Positions 37,019-46,901 are shown, counted from the first letter of the stretch. The stretch: 64,000 nucleotides of DNA from Sinomicrobium oceani (GCF_900119185.1 NZ_FPJE01000007.1:158557-222556), one strand, 5' to 3'. A program made the numbers and translations. The notes: generated by a model not told the origin, from the sequence alone.

Positions 37019-39583
37019 TTACGGTTTCTGCACCCCTTTACTCCGGAACGCTTCTACATTCTTATGCACCTGGACGGTCCTGTAATCGGGGCTCAAAATA
37101 AGGAAATTTTCCACGTCTATTTTACATTCTTCATCATGATTGACCAGTTCCCGGAATGCTTTCGCATCGTTATCGTTCTTCAGGCCGTGTACCACTACAA
37201 AAACAGTATCTTCATCATATACGTCGCGGGACACTTCTATAGTTTTGTAATACGGATATTTCAGGGCGAAAAACTCCATATTCTCCACCAGTTCCCGCAT
37301 TTTCACTTCGGCTTGCTTACGCATCGGAAAGATGAGCTTCCAGCGTCCCTTTTCGGCCTGCTCTCCTGCAAACATGGCTTTTTCCAGGGCCACGGTTTCG
37401 TCGAGCCTTTTCTGCGCCTCCCGGCCCACCTCATCATTGGGATAATTCAGGGCAATGGTATTGAGTTCTTTTTTAAAGCGGTCCAGTCCGTACAACCTTC
37501 CGAGACTGGTGGCCCTGAGCATTTCCATCTTGGGGATGATCTCCTCGCCGTTGTGTTGCTTTATATACCGCTCCGACTCCCGGACCACAGCTTCGTATTG
37601 CTGGGCTTCGAACCTGCGGTACAGCGTTGCAAAATACACTTCCGGATCGTCTGCTTCCCCGGCGAGTACGGCTTCCGGATTTTCGAGGATCTCCGCATAC
37701 CGCGATCCGGGGTGGTTTTTTATAATATCTGCCTTCACCGATGCCATCTTTTCCGACCCTACAGTTTCATACAGGCGAAAAAGGTGATACTTGGCCGGCA
37801 GCACGAGCTTTTCTTCCGGATCGCTGTCCAGCAGGGTTTCCAGTTTGGTTATGGCCAGCGGATATTCCCCGAATTTTTCTTTGTAAATGAGTCCGAGCTG
37901 ATAATTGGCAAAATCGCGATCCACCTTCAGGCTGTCCAGGATTTCCGCGTCCAGGGGCAGGCGGTCGAGATAAAAATTCACATCATATCTCTCGTCCGGT
38001 GTCATCGCCACCTGTTCCTGTGCTCCTCGCGCAACGTCGTCCTGCCGTGGCATCGTTCCTTTATCGGACAGTCTCCAGTTATCCCCGAGCTCCCGTTCTC
38101 CCCATATCCTCCGGAAAGACGTTTTTCCGTGCCCCAGGGTGATCGGGTTATAAAAATAGAATTTGCCGCCTTCGGCCTGCTGCCCTACAGCATTGCCCGG
38201 ACTGGCAAAAGGATCGTAGTTTCCCTGCGCTTCCGCTCTTTCCTCCGCCGCTTTCAATCGCTCATCTTCCGCGCGGATCTCTTCGATATAGGCTTCGAAA
38301 TACGCTACCCGCTCCGCTTCCGGGAGTGCGGCAAGGCGCAGTATGCTGTCATTTACATGCACGATGTCTTCATAACGAATAACATCCTCGAGATTGTCCA
38401 GCTTTTTCCGGATCGCCCTGATCTTCCGGCGATCGTCCTTCAGCTGGGTCAGGGTACTGTCGTAATAGGCTCCTGCATTTTTGTATTCGTTCCGGTCGAA
38501 ATTGATCTCGGCAAGCTCTTCATAGCACATGGCCTTTAATCTCCAATCGCCCTGGCTGGCGCTCAGGGATTTATTGAGATACGTTTCGGCAAGGCCTATG
38601 GAATCGGCCTCTTGGTGAAAACCGGCGATATAGTGGTATATTTTATCCAGGAAAGGGCGGTTTTCCCTGTTTTTTTCCATTTCCGCCAGAAATTCCAGAC
38701 GTTCCTCACGTTCCAGACTGTCGGCAGGTTGGGTATTTCGCATTTGCTGTAATTGCGCATTAATCCGATAGGATCTCGAGGTTTTCCGCTTCAGGGCCAC
38801 CACCTTGTCGTAAGCTGCATTCGCACTGTCTTTATGGTCCATCCTGTCATACAGTTGCCCTATGATATAGTAGTACCTGCCGCGTTCTTCATTGATCCTG
38901 GTGACGGCAGCGGCTATTTTGAGTTTACGGATGGCACTGTCCGGGTACTGCAGGTTCATATAAGCCTGGGCCATGGCAGCGCTGGCATCGGCATACTCCT
39001 GGTCTTTAAGCTCGGTACCATACACAAAATCCTTCAGGTTTTCGAGGGCGAGTTCTTCGCTTTCGAGCCGGATGTTGGTCTTCTCCCTCCAGATCCTGGC
39101 CTGGTGATACTTATCGCTGTCCGGATACTTATCCAGTACATAATTGAACGCCTCCATCGCCGGGATAAACCGCTGATCGTAGTACCTGCCGATACCGAGC
39201 AGGAGGTATGCCTCATCCATTTGCGGATTGCGTTCCCTGCCGCGGATATTCATACCGTGTTTCTGAATGGCCTTTGCAGCCTTCTCTTCGGCCCTTTCAA
39301 AACTGGGATTTTTGGCTCCGCCGGAGAGCGCTTTCTCCTCCACGACCTCCATACGTTCTACCGGAAGCACCTCCCAGAAATTGTCGGTGTAGGTTTCTAT
39401 AAGCCCTTCCCGGCCTTCTTCAAGGGCATTCTTACCGTTGTAAAGAATGTTGTTCCTGGCGGTAAGGGCGTGAAAATTCCGATTGAGAAAGGCATCCTTT
39501 TTAGTCGAGCATCCTGCGGCAAATACCAGAGACGCGACCACCGTCAGGCGGACTAAGCAGGATATGTTAACGAAGGGCTTCAA
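37019..39583 (-). CDS. porW: PorW/SprE, type IX secretion lipoprotein with TPR
   Basis: The 854-residue protein has a lipoprotein signal (lipobox AAGC) followed by STKKDAFLNRNFHALTARNN, closely like SprE/PorW, then many TPR units up to about 770 and a C-terminal globular end. It is a periplasmic outer-membrane lipoprotein that links the type IX secretion trans-envelope complexes and is required for gliding and protein secretion in Flavobacterium. The locus next to bactofilin and atp genes is conserved. sprE is an alternative symbol. Confidence 0.9.
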   Translation of the reverse strand: MKPFVNISCLVRLTVVASLVFAAGCSTKKDAFLNRNFHALTARNNILYNGKNALEEGREGLIETYTDNFWEVLPVERMEVVEEKALSGGAKNPSFERAEEKAAKAIQKHGMNIRGRERNPQMDEAYLLLGIGRYYDQRFIPAMEAFNYVLDKYPDSDKYHQARIWREKTNIRLESEELALENLKDFVYGTELKDQEYADASAAMAQAYMNLQYPDSAIRKLKIAAAVTRINEERGRYYYIIGQLYDRMDHKDSANAAYDKVVALKRKTSRSYRINAQLQQMRNTQPADSLEREERLEFLAEMEKNRENRPFLDKIYHYIAGFHQEADSIGLAETYLNKSLSASQGDWRLKAMCYEELAEINFDRNEYKNAGAYYDSTLTQLKDDRRKIRAIRKKLDNLEDVIRYEDIVHVNDSILRLAALPEAERVAYFEAYIEEIRAEDERLKAAEERAEAQGNYDPFASPGNAVGQQAEGGKFYFYNPITLGHGKTSFRRIWGERELGDNWRLSDKGTMPRQDDVARGAQEQVAMTPDERYDVNFYLDRLPLDAEILDSLKVDRDFANYQLGLIYKEKFGEYPLAITKLETLLDSDPEEKLVLPAKYHLFRLYETVGSEKMASVKADIIKNHPGSRYAEILENPEAVLAGEADDPEVYFATLYRRFEAQQYEAVVRESERYIKQHNGEEIIPKMEMLRATSLGRLYGLDRFKKELNTIALNYPNDEVGREAQKRLDETVALEKAMFAGEQAEKGRWKLIFPMRKQAEVKMRELVENMEFFALKYPYYKTIEVSRDVYDEDTVFVVVHGLKNDNDAKAFRELVNHDEECKIDVENFLILSPDYRTVQVHKNVEAFRSKGVQKP

Positions 39584-39751
39584 ATCTCAAATTGTTTTTC
39601 TTTCCTACCCGGTATAAGCGTTCTGCCGTATCCGGAATCCGGCTGACAGCCGGCATACCTCCCCGGGGTTTAGTCAGGTAAAAATACATTTCTTTTTCGA
39701 TCTGAGTAAAAATTGTATGCTTTTATTGTACTTCCCTGTCCGTACGGATCA

Positions 39752-40447
39752 TCAGCCTGCAAAAATCCCCTCCAGTTCTCTCAGGGTCTCCGGAGTGGTC
39801 TGCATATCCCTGATCACTTCTCCTTTATCGAGCACGACGATGCGCTTACACACCTCGGTAACATGTATGAGATCGTGACTGGAGATCAGCACGGTCACCC
39901 CGTTATCTTCCGCAAGTTCACGTACGATCTCTTTCAGGCGTATCTGGGTAGTCGGATCGAGATTGGCAAAGGGTTCGTCCAGGATGACGACCTTCGGGTT
40001 TCCTATAAGTGCGGCAATAATCCCCACTTTTTTCTGATTCCCTTTGGACAGATCGCGCAGATACTTGTTTTTCCGCAGGATCTCCCCGTTAAAAAAGGTT
40101 TCGTATTTCTGCAGGAACACTTCCACATCGGCACGGTTCCATCCGCGAAGTTCCCCGGTAAAATAGAAATACTCTTCGGGCGTGAGGTATCCTATTAAAA
40201 AGCTCTCGTCGATAAAAGCCGAGGTAAAAGGCTTCCAGGCTTCACTCTTATTGACCATGATATCATGGTTGGCAATATAGCCCGAGGTGGGCCGGATCAG
40301 GTCGAGCAGGAGGCTGAAAAACGTAGTTTTCCCCGCACCGTTATTTCCCACGAGCCCGAGGCTCTGCCCGGAAGGGATCTCCAGTTCTTCTATGTAAAGC
40401 ACGGTGGTTTCCCCGTATGTTTTTGTCAGATCGCTTACCGTTATCAT
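39752..40447 (-). CDS. ABC transporter ATP-binding protein
   Basis: The 231-residue protein has all ABC motifs: Walker A GNNGAGKTT, signature LSKGNQKKVG, Walker B VVILDEPFANLDP, and the H-loop SSHD. It energises the DUF5687 permease encoded 71 bp upstream in the same direction. The substrate is unknown. Its leader contains a tandem repeat with upstream ATGs. Confidence 0.94.
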   Translation of the reverse strand: MITVSDLTKTYGETTVLYIEELEIPSGQSLGLVGNNGAGKTTFFSLLLDLIRPTSGYIANHDIMVNKSEAWKPFTSAFIDESFLIGYLTPEEYFYFTGELRGWNRADVEVFLQKYETFFNGEILRKNKYLRDLSKGNQKKVGIIAALIGNPKVVILDEPFANLDPTTQIRLKEIVRELAEDNGVTVLISSHDLIHVTEVCKRIVVLDKGEVIRDMQTTPETLRELEGIFAG

Positions 40448-40464
40448 CTGTTGTATTTTTTATC

Positions 40465-40511
40465 TGTTGTTTTGCATTGTTGTTTTGCATTGTTGTTTTG
40501 CATTGTTGTTT
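40465..40511 (-). repeat. 13-bp tandem repeat in the ABC ATPase leader
   Basis: Three perfect copies plus a partial one of a 13-bp unit (ATGCAAAACAACA on the minus strand) lie 18-64 nt before the ABC ATPase start. Each unit supplies an ATG, and 13 is not a multiple of three. The 5'-most ATG (40503) opens a 19-codon frame that ends in a TGA overlapping the ATPase start (ATGA). Confidence 0.9.
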
Positions 40512-40518
40512 CCGGGGG

Positions 40519-42003
40519 TTAGGATTCTCTTTGCTTAAACCCGTTTATCGCTACGTACTTTCGCTTTTTATACAGCTTCGCCATAGCGTTGAGCATGGGC
40601 TCCCTGAGCATGATCCCCGTTATCCCGAGCAGGGCAAGGGCCGAAGAGGCTGCATCGAAAGACACGAACTGCCGGACGATAAGCCACAGGATCACCGGAA
40701 ACACGATCAGCGGCAGGATCACGACAAACTGTGCCGCTCCTGTCCCCTGGTAATTCAGGAAAGGGCTTTTGTCGAGTTCTACCCGTTTTTTGTTGTACGC
40801 TCCCGCATACAGCAATACCGGGATATTCACCCCTATGTTATAGAGTGCACAAGCGGTATTGAGCACCAGGATCTCCCACCCGAAATATACATAAGGAACA
40901 CTCAGCAGGTACAAGACCACCACGCTGAACCCCATAAGTCCGTACTTGGAGGCCAGGTATTTTTTCAGCGGAATGTTCTGAGCCATCATCATCCCGTAAT
41001 AAGGGCTGTCCCATGAAGGAATAAACTGTCCGAAGTTGATCATAAAAGCGCCCGAGATAAATATACCTACAAAGACATACCACACCGGCGTATCCCTGTA
41101 GGCGGGATTGGTATAGCACATCAATCCGTAAGCCAGGAAAAAAAGGGAAAGCCACACCGTACTTTTCGGGCGTTTGTTCCGCCAGATCAGTTTCAGGTCG
41201 AGTTGCAGGAACGGGGCGATATCGCCAAACTTCCGCACCCATCCCATATCGGCAGTGCTACCCTGCACACCTTTGCGCCCGATCGAAGCATCCAGGTAAA
41301 AATGTTTTTTGAGCGTCGCATAATTCACCATATACAATAACACCGGCAACAGTAATAGCACGCACAGCAGTACGGGGTATGCCGTGACCGCCCCGAGCAG
41401 GCTTCCGAAAAGCGCACTTAAGGGCAAGACCTCAAAATACTCGCACAAGGCCAGGGCCAGGACGACAAGCAGGAAAGGAAAAAATGTTTTCATAGTTCCG
41501 GCAAGCTTCTTCTTCAACAGGAAATTCAGGAAATTCACCGAGAGTACCAGGCCGCATACAGCAACGATCCAGACGAACATAACCCGGGGCTCATACCCGC
41601 CTTTAGCGGCACCGTATATGGCAAAAGGTATGGCAACCAGTAACGGGAACAGGTTGAACAGGGAAAAAACACTTTTCAGCAAAAGGTAATGTATGGCCTT
41701 GCCTTTCTTTACCGGGAGCAACAGCAGGGGCCTGATATCCATAACCGGAAGGGTCTGTATAAAAAACCGGCACACCAGTTCGGCAGCAATCCAGTACAGC
41801 ACCAGGCTGTTTGCTGTGGAAAGCTGGTCTTCCCCCGGATACAGTTCGGTAAGCACGGGATACAGCGCAATTCCCAACAACAGGAACGATCCCATAAAAT
41901 ACAAGGCCAGAAAGCCCATAAAAATCCGGACGCCCAGATCCTTTCCCAGGCTGGCCGAACGAAAAAACGACTTCCATTGCAAGGTTATAAAGTGTTTTAT
42001 CAT
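40519..42003 (-). CDS. DUF5687 family ABC-type permease
   Basis: About 494 residues, with roughly 12 membrane helices and the start MIKHFITLQWKSFFRSASLG that is characteristic of DUF5687. The family sits next to ABC ATPases in Bacteroidota and is taken as the membrane part of an ABC-2-like exporter. The ATG at 42003 best matches the family start; 42012 and 42039 are alternatives. Nothing shows the substrate. Confidence 0.85.
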   Translation of the reverse strand: MIKHFITLQWKSFFRSASLGKDLGVRIFMGFLALYFMGSFLLLGIALYPVLTELYPGEDQLSTANSLVLYWIAAELVCRFFIQTLPVMDIRPLLLLPVKKGKAIHYLLLKSVFSLFNLFPLLVAIPFAIYGAAKGGYEPRVMFVWIVAVCGLVLSVNFLNFLLKKKLAGTMKTFFPFLLVVLALALCEYFEVLPLSALFGSLLGAVTAYPVLLCVLLLLPVLLYMVNYATLKKHFYLDASIGRKGVQGSTADMGWVRKFGDIAPFLQLDLKLIWRNKRPKSTVWLSLFFLAYGLMCYTNPAYRDTPVWYVFVGIFISGAFMINFGQFIPSWDSPYYGMMMAQNIPLKKYLASKYGLMGFSVVVLYLLSVPYVYFGWEILVLNTACALYNIGVNIPVLLYAGAYNKKRVELDKSPFLNYQGTGAAQFVVILPLIVFPVILWLIVRQFVSFDAASSALALLGITGIMLREPMLNAMAKLYKKRKYVAINGFKQRES

Positions 42004-42249
42004 GCTCTTCATCGGTTTTCGATACATAAGTAGCGCCAACCCCGTTTTTGTTACACCAACCCTGATCTTTCGGGCAAACAGCTACCGGAGGTAAGCGTAT
42101 ATACTGTTGATTTTCAAAAAACAGCCTGCCTAAGGTACTAAAAGAAAAACTAATGTCGCTTTTGACCAGGGCAATTCCTCCCTGCCGATACCGGTTTCCG
42201 GGGAAAACACTTTAGCTGTTCCGGCAAATAACCATGTAACTATTTTATG

Positions 42250-42257
42250 TACATTTG
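42250..42257 (+). promoter_or_regulatory. -7 promoter element of the reductase gene
   Basis: TACATTTG matches TAnnTTTG and lies 16 bp before the preferred ATG at 42274. It also argues against a start at 42247, which overlaps it. Confidence 0.45.
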
Positions 42258-42273
42258 CCGAAAATTTTGTGTT

Positions 42274-43326
42274 ATGTTGCATTTTCACCCGCTACGTGTC
42301 AGCGAAATAGAAAGAAATACCCCTTCATCGGTCACCATTACTTTTGATGTTCCGGAAACACTCCGGGAAGCTTTTTCATATAAAGCGGGACAACATATCA
42401 CGATACGGAAAGAATTTGACGGCAAGGAAATCCGCCGTTCGTATTCTATCTGTACTTCTCCCGGCGAAGAAAAACTGTCCGTAGGGGTCAAGGAGATCCC
42501 GGGCGGCACATTTTCCGGCTATGCCAACAACGTATTAAAGGAAGGGGACATCCTGGAGGTCCACCCTCCCGAGGGGCACTTTGCCTTTACCCCGGATCAC
42601 TCAAAAGCACGGGCTATTGCAGCTTTTGCCGCCGGAAGCGGTATAACCCCGATTATAAGCATCCTGAAAACGCTACTGGAAGAGGAGCCGGAGAGCAGGT
42701 TTGTCCTGGTATACGGAAACCGGAACACGGGAGAAACCATGTTCCTCAAAGATATTACCACCCTTATCGCCGGATATCCTGAGCGGCTCACCGTGTACTT
42801 CACCTATTCCCGAGCGGAGGAGGACAATGCCCTTTTCGGAAGGATAGAACACGCCACGGTAAATTACGTCCTGAAGAACAAGCAGAAAAATACGGTTTTT
42901 GATGCGTTTTACCTTTGCGGGCCGGAAGAAATGGTACAAACCGTATCGGAAACCCTCAAAGAGAACACCATCGCGGAAGAAAAAATACACTTCGAGCTCT
43001 TTACGTCCTCCAGCGAAGAAAAAGAACTGGACGAAAACCTTGACGGACAGACCAGGATTAAAATCATTGTAGACGACGAAGAATTCGAGTTTACCATGCC
43101 GCAATCCGAAAAAGTACTGGATGCCGCACTGAAACACGATATCGACGCCCCGTATTCATGCCAGGGTGGTGTTTGCAGCAGTTGCCTCGCGCGTGTTACG
43201 GAAGGAGAGGTAAAAATGGTCAAAAACCAGATCCTCACCGACGGAGAAATCGCGGAAGGCCTGGTCCTTACCTGCCAGTCGCATCCCGTAACGCCCACGC
43301 TTACCATCGACTATGACGATGTGTAA
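42274..43326 (+). CDS. ferredoxin-NADP reductase-like flavoprotein with 2Fe-2S domain
   Basis: 350 residues from the ATG at 42274. An FAD-binding barrel comes first (RRSYSICTSP), then an NAD(P)-binding domain (FAAGSGITPIISILKTLL), and a C-terminal plant-type 2Fe-2S ferredoxin domain (about 270-350) with C-x4-C-x2-C in SCQGGVCSSCLARV and the fourth Cys in LTCQSHP. This is the PaaE/HmpX-like layout, passing electrons from NAD(P)H to an oxygenase or other acceptor. No paaABCD genes are adjacent, so the partner is unknown. Confidence 0.93.
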   Translation: MLHFHPLRVSEIERNTPSSVTITFDVPETLREAFSYKAGQHITIRKEFDGKEIRRSYSICTSPGEEKLSVGVKEIPGGTFSGYANNVLKEGDILEVHPPEGHFAFTPDHSKARAIAAFAAGSGITPIISILKTLLEEEPESRFVLVYGNRNTGETMFLKDITTLIAGYPERLTVYFTYSRAEEDNALFGRIEHATVNYVLKNKQKNTVFDAFYLCGPEEMVQTVSETLKENTIAEEKIHFELFTSSSEEKELDENLDGQTRIKIIVDDEEFEFTMPQSEKVLDAALKHDIDAPYSCQGGVCSSCLARVTEGEVKMVKNQILTDGEIAEGLVLTCQSHPVTPTLTIDYDDV

Positions 43327-43345
43327 ATGTGGTGAACCGCGTGAT

Positions 43346-43552
43346 TTAAGTACCGAATATCCCCGCCAGCACCCCGAAAAATGCAACTGCTCCGCTAAGA
43401 CCGTAAAAGATCTTTGCCGGACCAGACCGGAGCTTGTCCGTACGCATCAGGGCATATATGCCTAACGGGAACAGGATAAAGATCAGCACATCGACCAGCA
43501 TCTCATTATCGTACCATGCTTTCTTCGTGTCGTATAGCGTTTTTTCCATCAT
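43346..43552 (-). CDS. small membrane protein (68 aa)
   Basis: The protein has two predicted membrane helices (MLVDVLIFILFPLGIYALM and IFYGLSGAVAFFGVLAGIFG) separated by a basic loop. No family is recognised. It converges on the reductase gene. Hydrophobicity and composition argue that it is real. Confidence 0.6.
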   Translation of the reverse strand: MMEKTLYDTKKAWYDNEMLVDVLIFILFPLGIYALMRTDKLRSGPAKIFYGLSGAVAFFGVLAGIFGT

Positions 43553-43667
43553 CTTTTTTTTAGCGGATCAGGGTACGAAGCGGTAAACTATCGCCCCTCC
43601 GGAGCACCCAAGCTACAATATAGCAAAAAAAAATGATATGCCAGCACGCCACGGACAGCGCAAGGTA

Positions 43668-44738
43668 TCAGTTACCGGTTCCGGTTACCTGTAGAATTTT
43701 GGACACGACCGCGTCGGGGGCAATGGTACGCATGGCATTTTCGTAGCCTTCCGGGAATTTTTTCCCGTAAACGGAAGTCGGGATCAGCGGATATTTTTGC
43801 CGGTCGGACAGCAGGGCAAAACCGGGTTCCTGCCCCAGGGGATAAAACCCTGCATACGGGTGGGTCACCCCCCAGAGCGTGATGGTCCTTACCCCGAATA
43901 TGGCCGCAAGGTGGGCATTACCACTATCCATGGCCACCATGGTATCCAGATTGGAGATCAGGCTCAATTCGTCCCCGAACGTAAGTTTTCCGGCCATATT
44001 AAAAACGCGGGAATACCGGGATTGTAAACGTTCCAGTACTTCTTTTTCTTCCGTTCCCCCTCCGAACAGGTATAGCACATACCGTCCGTCTTCGCTGAGT
44101 TTACGGATAACGTCTTCCATAAGGTCTGCCGGGTACATCTTTCCGTCGAAAGCTGCAAAAGGCGCTATCCCTATTTTTTTCAACGGGCGGCCGGCGGCTC
44201 CTTCGGGTTGTTCCACGCCTTCGGGGAAGGCTCTTTTCCGGGTAAACACGGGGCGGGACATGTCTATACCATATCCCAGTTCGCCAAACACATCGGCATA
44301 ACGTTGATGGGTGGTTTTCAGCGGGCGGAATATCCTGTTTGTGGCACGGGTGAGGGCCCTTTTCTCTTTTCGTCCCTTATCGATCTGTACAACACGGAAT
44401 CCGCCGAGCCGGAAAAAAAATTTCAGCACGTTACTGCGCAGTACATGATGCAGATCGGCTACCGCATCGATATCCAGCGTCTTCAACGCGCCGTATAACC
44501 GGTACAGCCCCAGGATTCCCCGATGTGCTCCCCTGATATCGGCGGCATAGAAGGAAACTCCCGGAATACCCTCGAACATCGGTTTGAAGAAAGCCCTGGA
44601 AAGCACGGTAATCCGCAGGCAAGGATGTTGTTTTACCAGGGTCTGTAAGACCGGAACGGTCATAGCCACATCGCCCATAGCAGAAAGGCGGATCACCAGC
44701 AGGTGCGCTCCAGAGGGCCTGTCTTCTGCTGTAGTCAT
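43668..44738 (-). CDS. glycosyltransferase family 9 (heptosyltransferase-like)
   Basis: 356 residues from the ATG at 44738. The N-terminal domain begins LLVIRLSAMGDVAMTVPVL, the ADP-heptose:LPS heptosyltransferase signature, and the C-terminal domain has AMDSGNAHLAAIFGVRTITLWG and a nucleotide-sugar pocket. It transfers a sugar to LPS or another surface glycan. It is directly followed in the same direction by a DUF4254 gene, which commonly accompanies GT9 genes in Bacteroidota. An ATG 48 bases upstream is a possible alternative start. Confidence 0.92.
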   Translation of the reverse strand: MTTAEDRPSGAHLLVIRLSAMGDVAMTVPVLQTLVKQHPCLRITVLSRAFFKPMFEGIPGVSFYAADIRGAHRGILGLYRLYGALKTLDIDAVADLHHVLRSNVLKFFFRLGGFRVVQIDKGRKEKRALTRATNRIFRPLKTTHQRYADVFGELGYGIDMSRPVFTRKRAFPEGVEQPEGAAGRPLKKIGIAPFAAFDGKMYPADLMEDVIRKLSEDGRYVLYLFGGGTEEKEVLERLQSRYSRVFNMAGKLTFGDELSLISNLDTMVAMDSGNAHLAAIFGVRTITLWGVTHPYAGFYPLGQEPGFALLSDRQKYPLIPTSVYGKKFPEGYENAMRTIAPDAVVSKILQVTGTGN

Positions 44739-44815
44739 GCCCGCTGTGGCGCCCGTATTTGTTTCTAATGGTTCTATCACAAGCAATTTGCCCCGGCTTA
44801 TCCGGATGAAATAGG

Positions 44816-45481
44816 TTACTTTTTGTTCTGGTAAAGTACCGGGTTCAGGTCTTCGTCATTATACATTTTCATCTGCTTGTACACTTTCATGTACTTATCT
44901 CCGGCAGCGATATCTTCGAGGAGCTGATCTATGGCTATAGAGAGGTCCTTTTTCTGCTCCAGCAAGATACCGAGCTTTTCCTTGCATTTGGCCTGGTGCT
45001 CTATGGTGGCCCCCTGCCGGCCTGCTTCCTCTTCCATGTGGTATATTTTCAGGGCCAGGATGGAAAGCCGGTCTATGGCCCAGGCCGGGCTTTCCGAATT
45101 GATCGTCGCTTCCGGTTTTGGGGTTACTTCCTTGTATTTATCGAGAAAATAACTGTCTATGAATTCTACCGTATCGGTACGGTCCTGGTTGGACGCATCT
45201 ATCTTGCGCTTCAGGTCCAGGGCATCTGCCGGATCGATATCCGGATCGCGGATAATGTCTTCGTAATGCCACTGTACGGTGTCTATCCAGTTTTTCCGGT
45301 ACAGCAAATGTTCTACCTTCTCTTTGGGATACGGGTTCTCAAAAGGCTGGTATACATCATCCGTCTCATGATACTTCGCAATACTCTCTTCAAATACGCT
45401 ATAGGCCAGTTCACTAAACATCATATTCGCTATTTTTTTATTTTTTTCTGCCGTTAACGGCTTTAACATCTCCACATCCAA
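44816..45481 (-). CDS. DUF4254 domain protein
   Basis: The 221-residue soluble, all-helical protein matches DUF4254, with ANMMFSELAYSVFEESIAKYH near the start and YHMEEEAGRQGATIEHQAKC in the middle. No catalytic motif is known. It lies 77 bp upstream of the GT9 gene in the same operon and probably helps in surface-glycan assembly; this role is inferred from neighbours only. A -7 element (TATCTTTG) precedes it. Confidence 0.85.
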   Translation of the reverse strand: MDVEMLKPLTAEKNKKIANMMFSELAYSVFEESIAKYHETDDVYQPFENPYPKEKVEHLLYRKNWIDTVQWHYEDIIRDPDIDPADALDLKRKIDASNQDRTDTVEFIDSYFLDKYKEVTPKPEATINSESPAWAIDRLSILALKIYHMEEEAGRQGATIEHQAKCKEKLGILLEQKKDLSIAIDQLLEDIAAGDKYMKVYKQMKMYNDEDLNPVLYQNKK

Positions 45482-45510
45482 GATAACTGCCGCTACCTTT
45501 TACGGTCTTA

Positions 45511-45518
45511 CAAAGATA
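45511..45518 (-). promoter_or_regulatory. -7 promoter element of the DUF4254-GT9 operon
   Basis: TATCTTTG on the minus strand matches TAnnTTTG and lies 29 bp before the start at 45481. Confidence 0.45.
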
Positions 45519-45530
45519 ATACAGTACGAT

Positions 45531-46901
45531 TTAATATGCTTTTTCTTCTCCGCGGACCGCATTGATCACGGTCTGCCCTACAATTTTAATATCCAGGGCC
45601 AGTGACCAGTTCTCGATATAGAAAATATCGAACTTTACCCGGTTGATAATATCCGATTCGGCCTCTATTTCCCCGCGGTACCCGCGTGTCTGTGCCAGGC
45701 CCGTAATCCCAGGTTTTACAAAATGCCGGACCATATACTTGTCGATCTGCTGACCGTACAGATTGGTATGTTTCACCATGTGGGGCCTCGGACCGACTAC
45801 CGACATCTGTCCCAAAAAAACATTGTAGAACTGCGGCAATTCGTCGATACTGGTTTTCCGGATAAATTTACCGATCCTGGTTATACGCATATCGCCTTTG
45901 GTTGCCTGTTTTTGATCCGCATCCGACGTCATGGCCATAGAACGGAATTTGTAACAGTAAAATTCCCTCGAATTCATCCCGTGCCTGCGCTGGCGGAAAA
46001 ACACAGGGCCATCGGACTCCAGTTTAATGATCAGGGCAATAAGCGGGGTTAGCCAGGACAGCAGAAAGACGATGACCAGCAAGGAAAACAGCAGGTCGAA
46101 AAAACGCTTCATAAAGGCATTCAGCGGATCGTCGAGCGGAATGTCCCGGAGCGACAAGATGGGAATATAATCGTAATATTCGAATTTCAGTTTTTTGGAA
46201 AAGATATTCTTGTTATCCGGAATAAACTTTACCTGTTTCATGTTGTTGTCCGCAAAATCGATCAGTTCGGACAGTTCATGGTCTTTCATATCGGCCACCG
46301 AACAGTAGATCTCATCGATATCGTGTTCCACAATATAGCGGAAGCACTCCCCGGGTTCGTATTTGTCATGTAACGAAAACTGTTTCCTGAAATCATAACC
46401 AAACTCCAGGCGGGTATTAAAGACATCGATAAGCTGCTGTATTTTCTTATTGTCGCCCAGGACCACCACCCTGCGGATATTTCCTTTAAAAAAGGCGCGA
46501 TAGCGCAACAGCAATACGTAGGTGAAGATCTTCATGGAGGATATCAGTACAAAGGTCGCCGCAAAAAATTCGGCCAGTGCAAGCCGGCTCATATTGGGTT
46601 GCTTAAAAAAACCGATAAAGGCGTACAGCACCAGGAAAAAGAACACAAACTGCTGGAATATCAAAGTGAGTACCCGCGTAAATTTGGCATAACGCTGTAC
46701 TTCATAGAATTCGGTTTTAAACGAGATGATCACCCATGCTACGGAAAGGTATGCCAGGAACAGGTAGGGCTGAACAAAGTTTATGGGTAGCAGCAGGGCC
46801 AGGGTATTGATAATACACAAATCGATGACGTAGTTCATCGGTTTGATATATTTGGAATATCTGCCTGCCTTGTATTTCATTTTTCGTAGTTTAGCTAACA
46901 A
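45531..46901 (-). CDS. polyprenyl-phosphate sugar-1-phosphate transferase (WcaJ-like)
   Basis: The 456-residue protein has four N-terminal membrane helices, a CoA-binding-like Rossmann domain (about 140-250), a fifth helix and the C-terminal bacterial sugar transferase domain, with FFRQRRHGMNSREFYCYKFRSM, KTSIDELPQFYNVFLGQMSVVGPRPHM and RGYRGEIE. It transfers a sugar-1-phosphate to undecaprenyl phosphate, the first membrane step of exopolysaccharide or capsule synthesis. It sits next to a UXS gene. Confidence 0.93.
   Translation of the reverse strand: MLAKLRKMKYKAGRYSKYIKPMNYVIDLCIINTLALLLPINFVQPYLFLAYLSVAWVIISFKTEFYEVQRYAKFTRVLTLIFQQFVFFFLVLYAFIGFFKQPNMSRLALAEFFAATFVLISSMKIFTYVLLLRYRAFFKGNIRRVVVLGDNKKIQQLIDVFNTRLEFGYDFRKQFSLHDKYEPGECFRYIVEHDIDEIYCSVADMKDHELSELIDFADNNMKQVKFIPDNKNIFSKKLKFEYYDYIPILSLRDIPLDDPLNAFMKRFFDLLFSLLVIVFLLSWLTPLIALIIKLESDGPVFFRQRRHGMNSREFYCYKFRSMAMTSDADQKQATKGDMRITRIGKFIRKTSIDELPQFYNVFLGQMSVVGPRPHMVKHTNLYGQQIDKYMVRHFVKPGITGLAQTRGYRGEIEAESDIINRVKFDIFYIENWSLALDIKIVGQTVINAVRGEEKAY

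Noticed and set aside
37064..38539. 491-codon plus-strand frame opposite porW/sprE
   Set aside because: It is an antisense shadow of a long gene with clear TPR and lipoprotein features.
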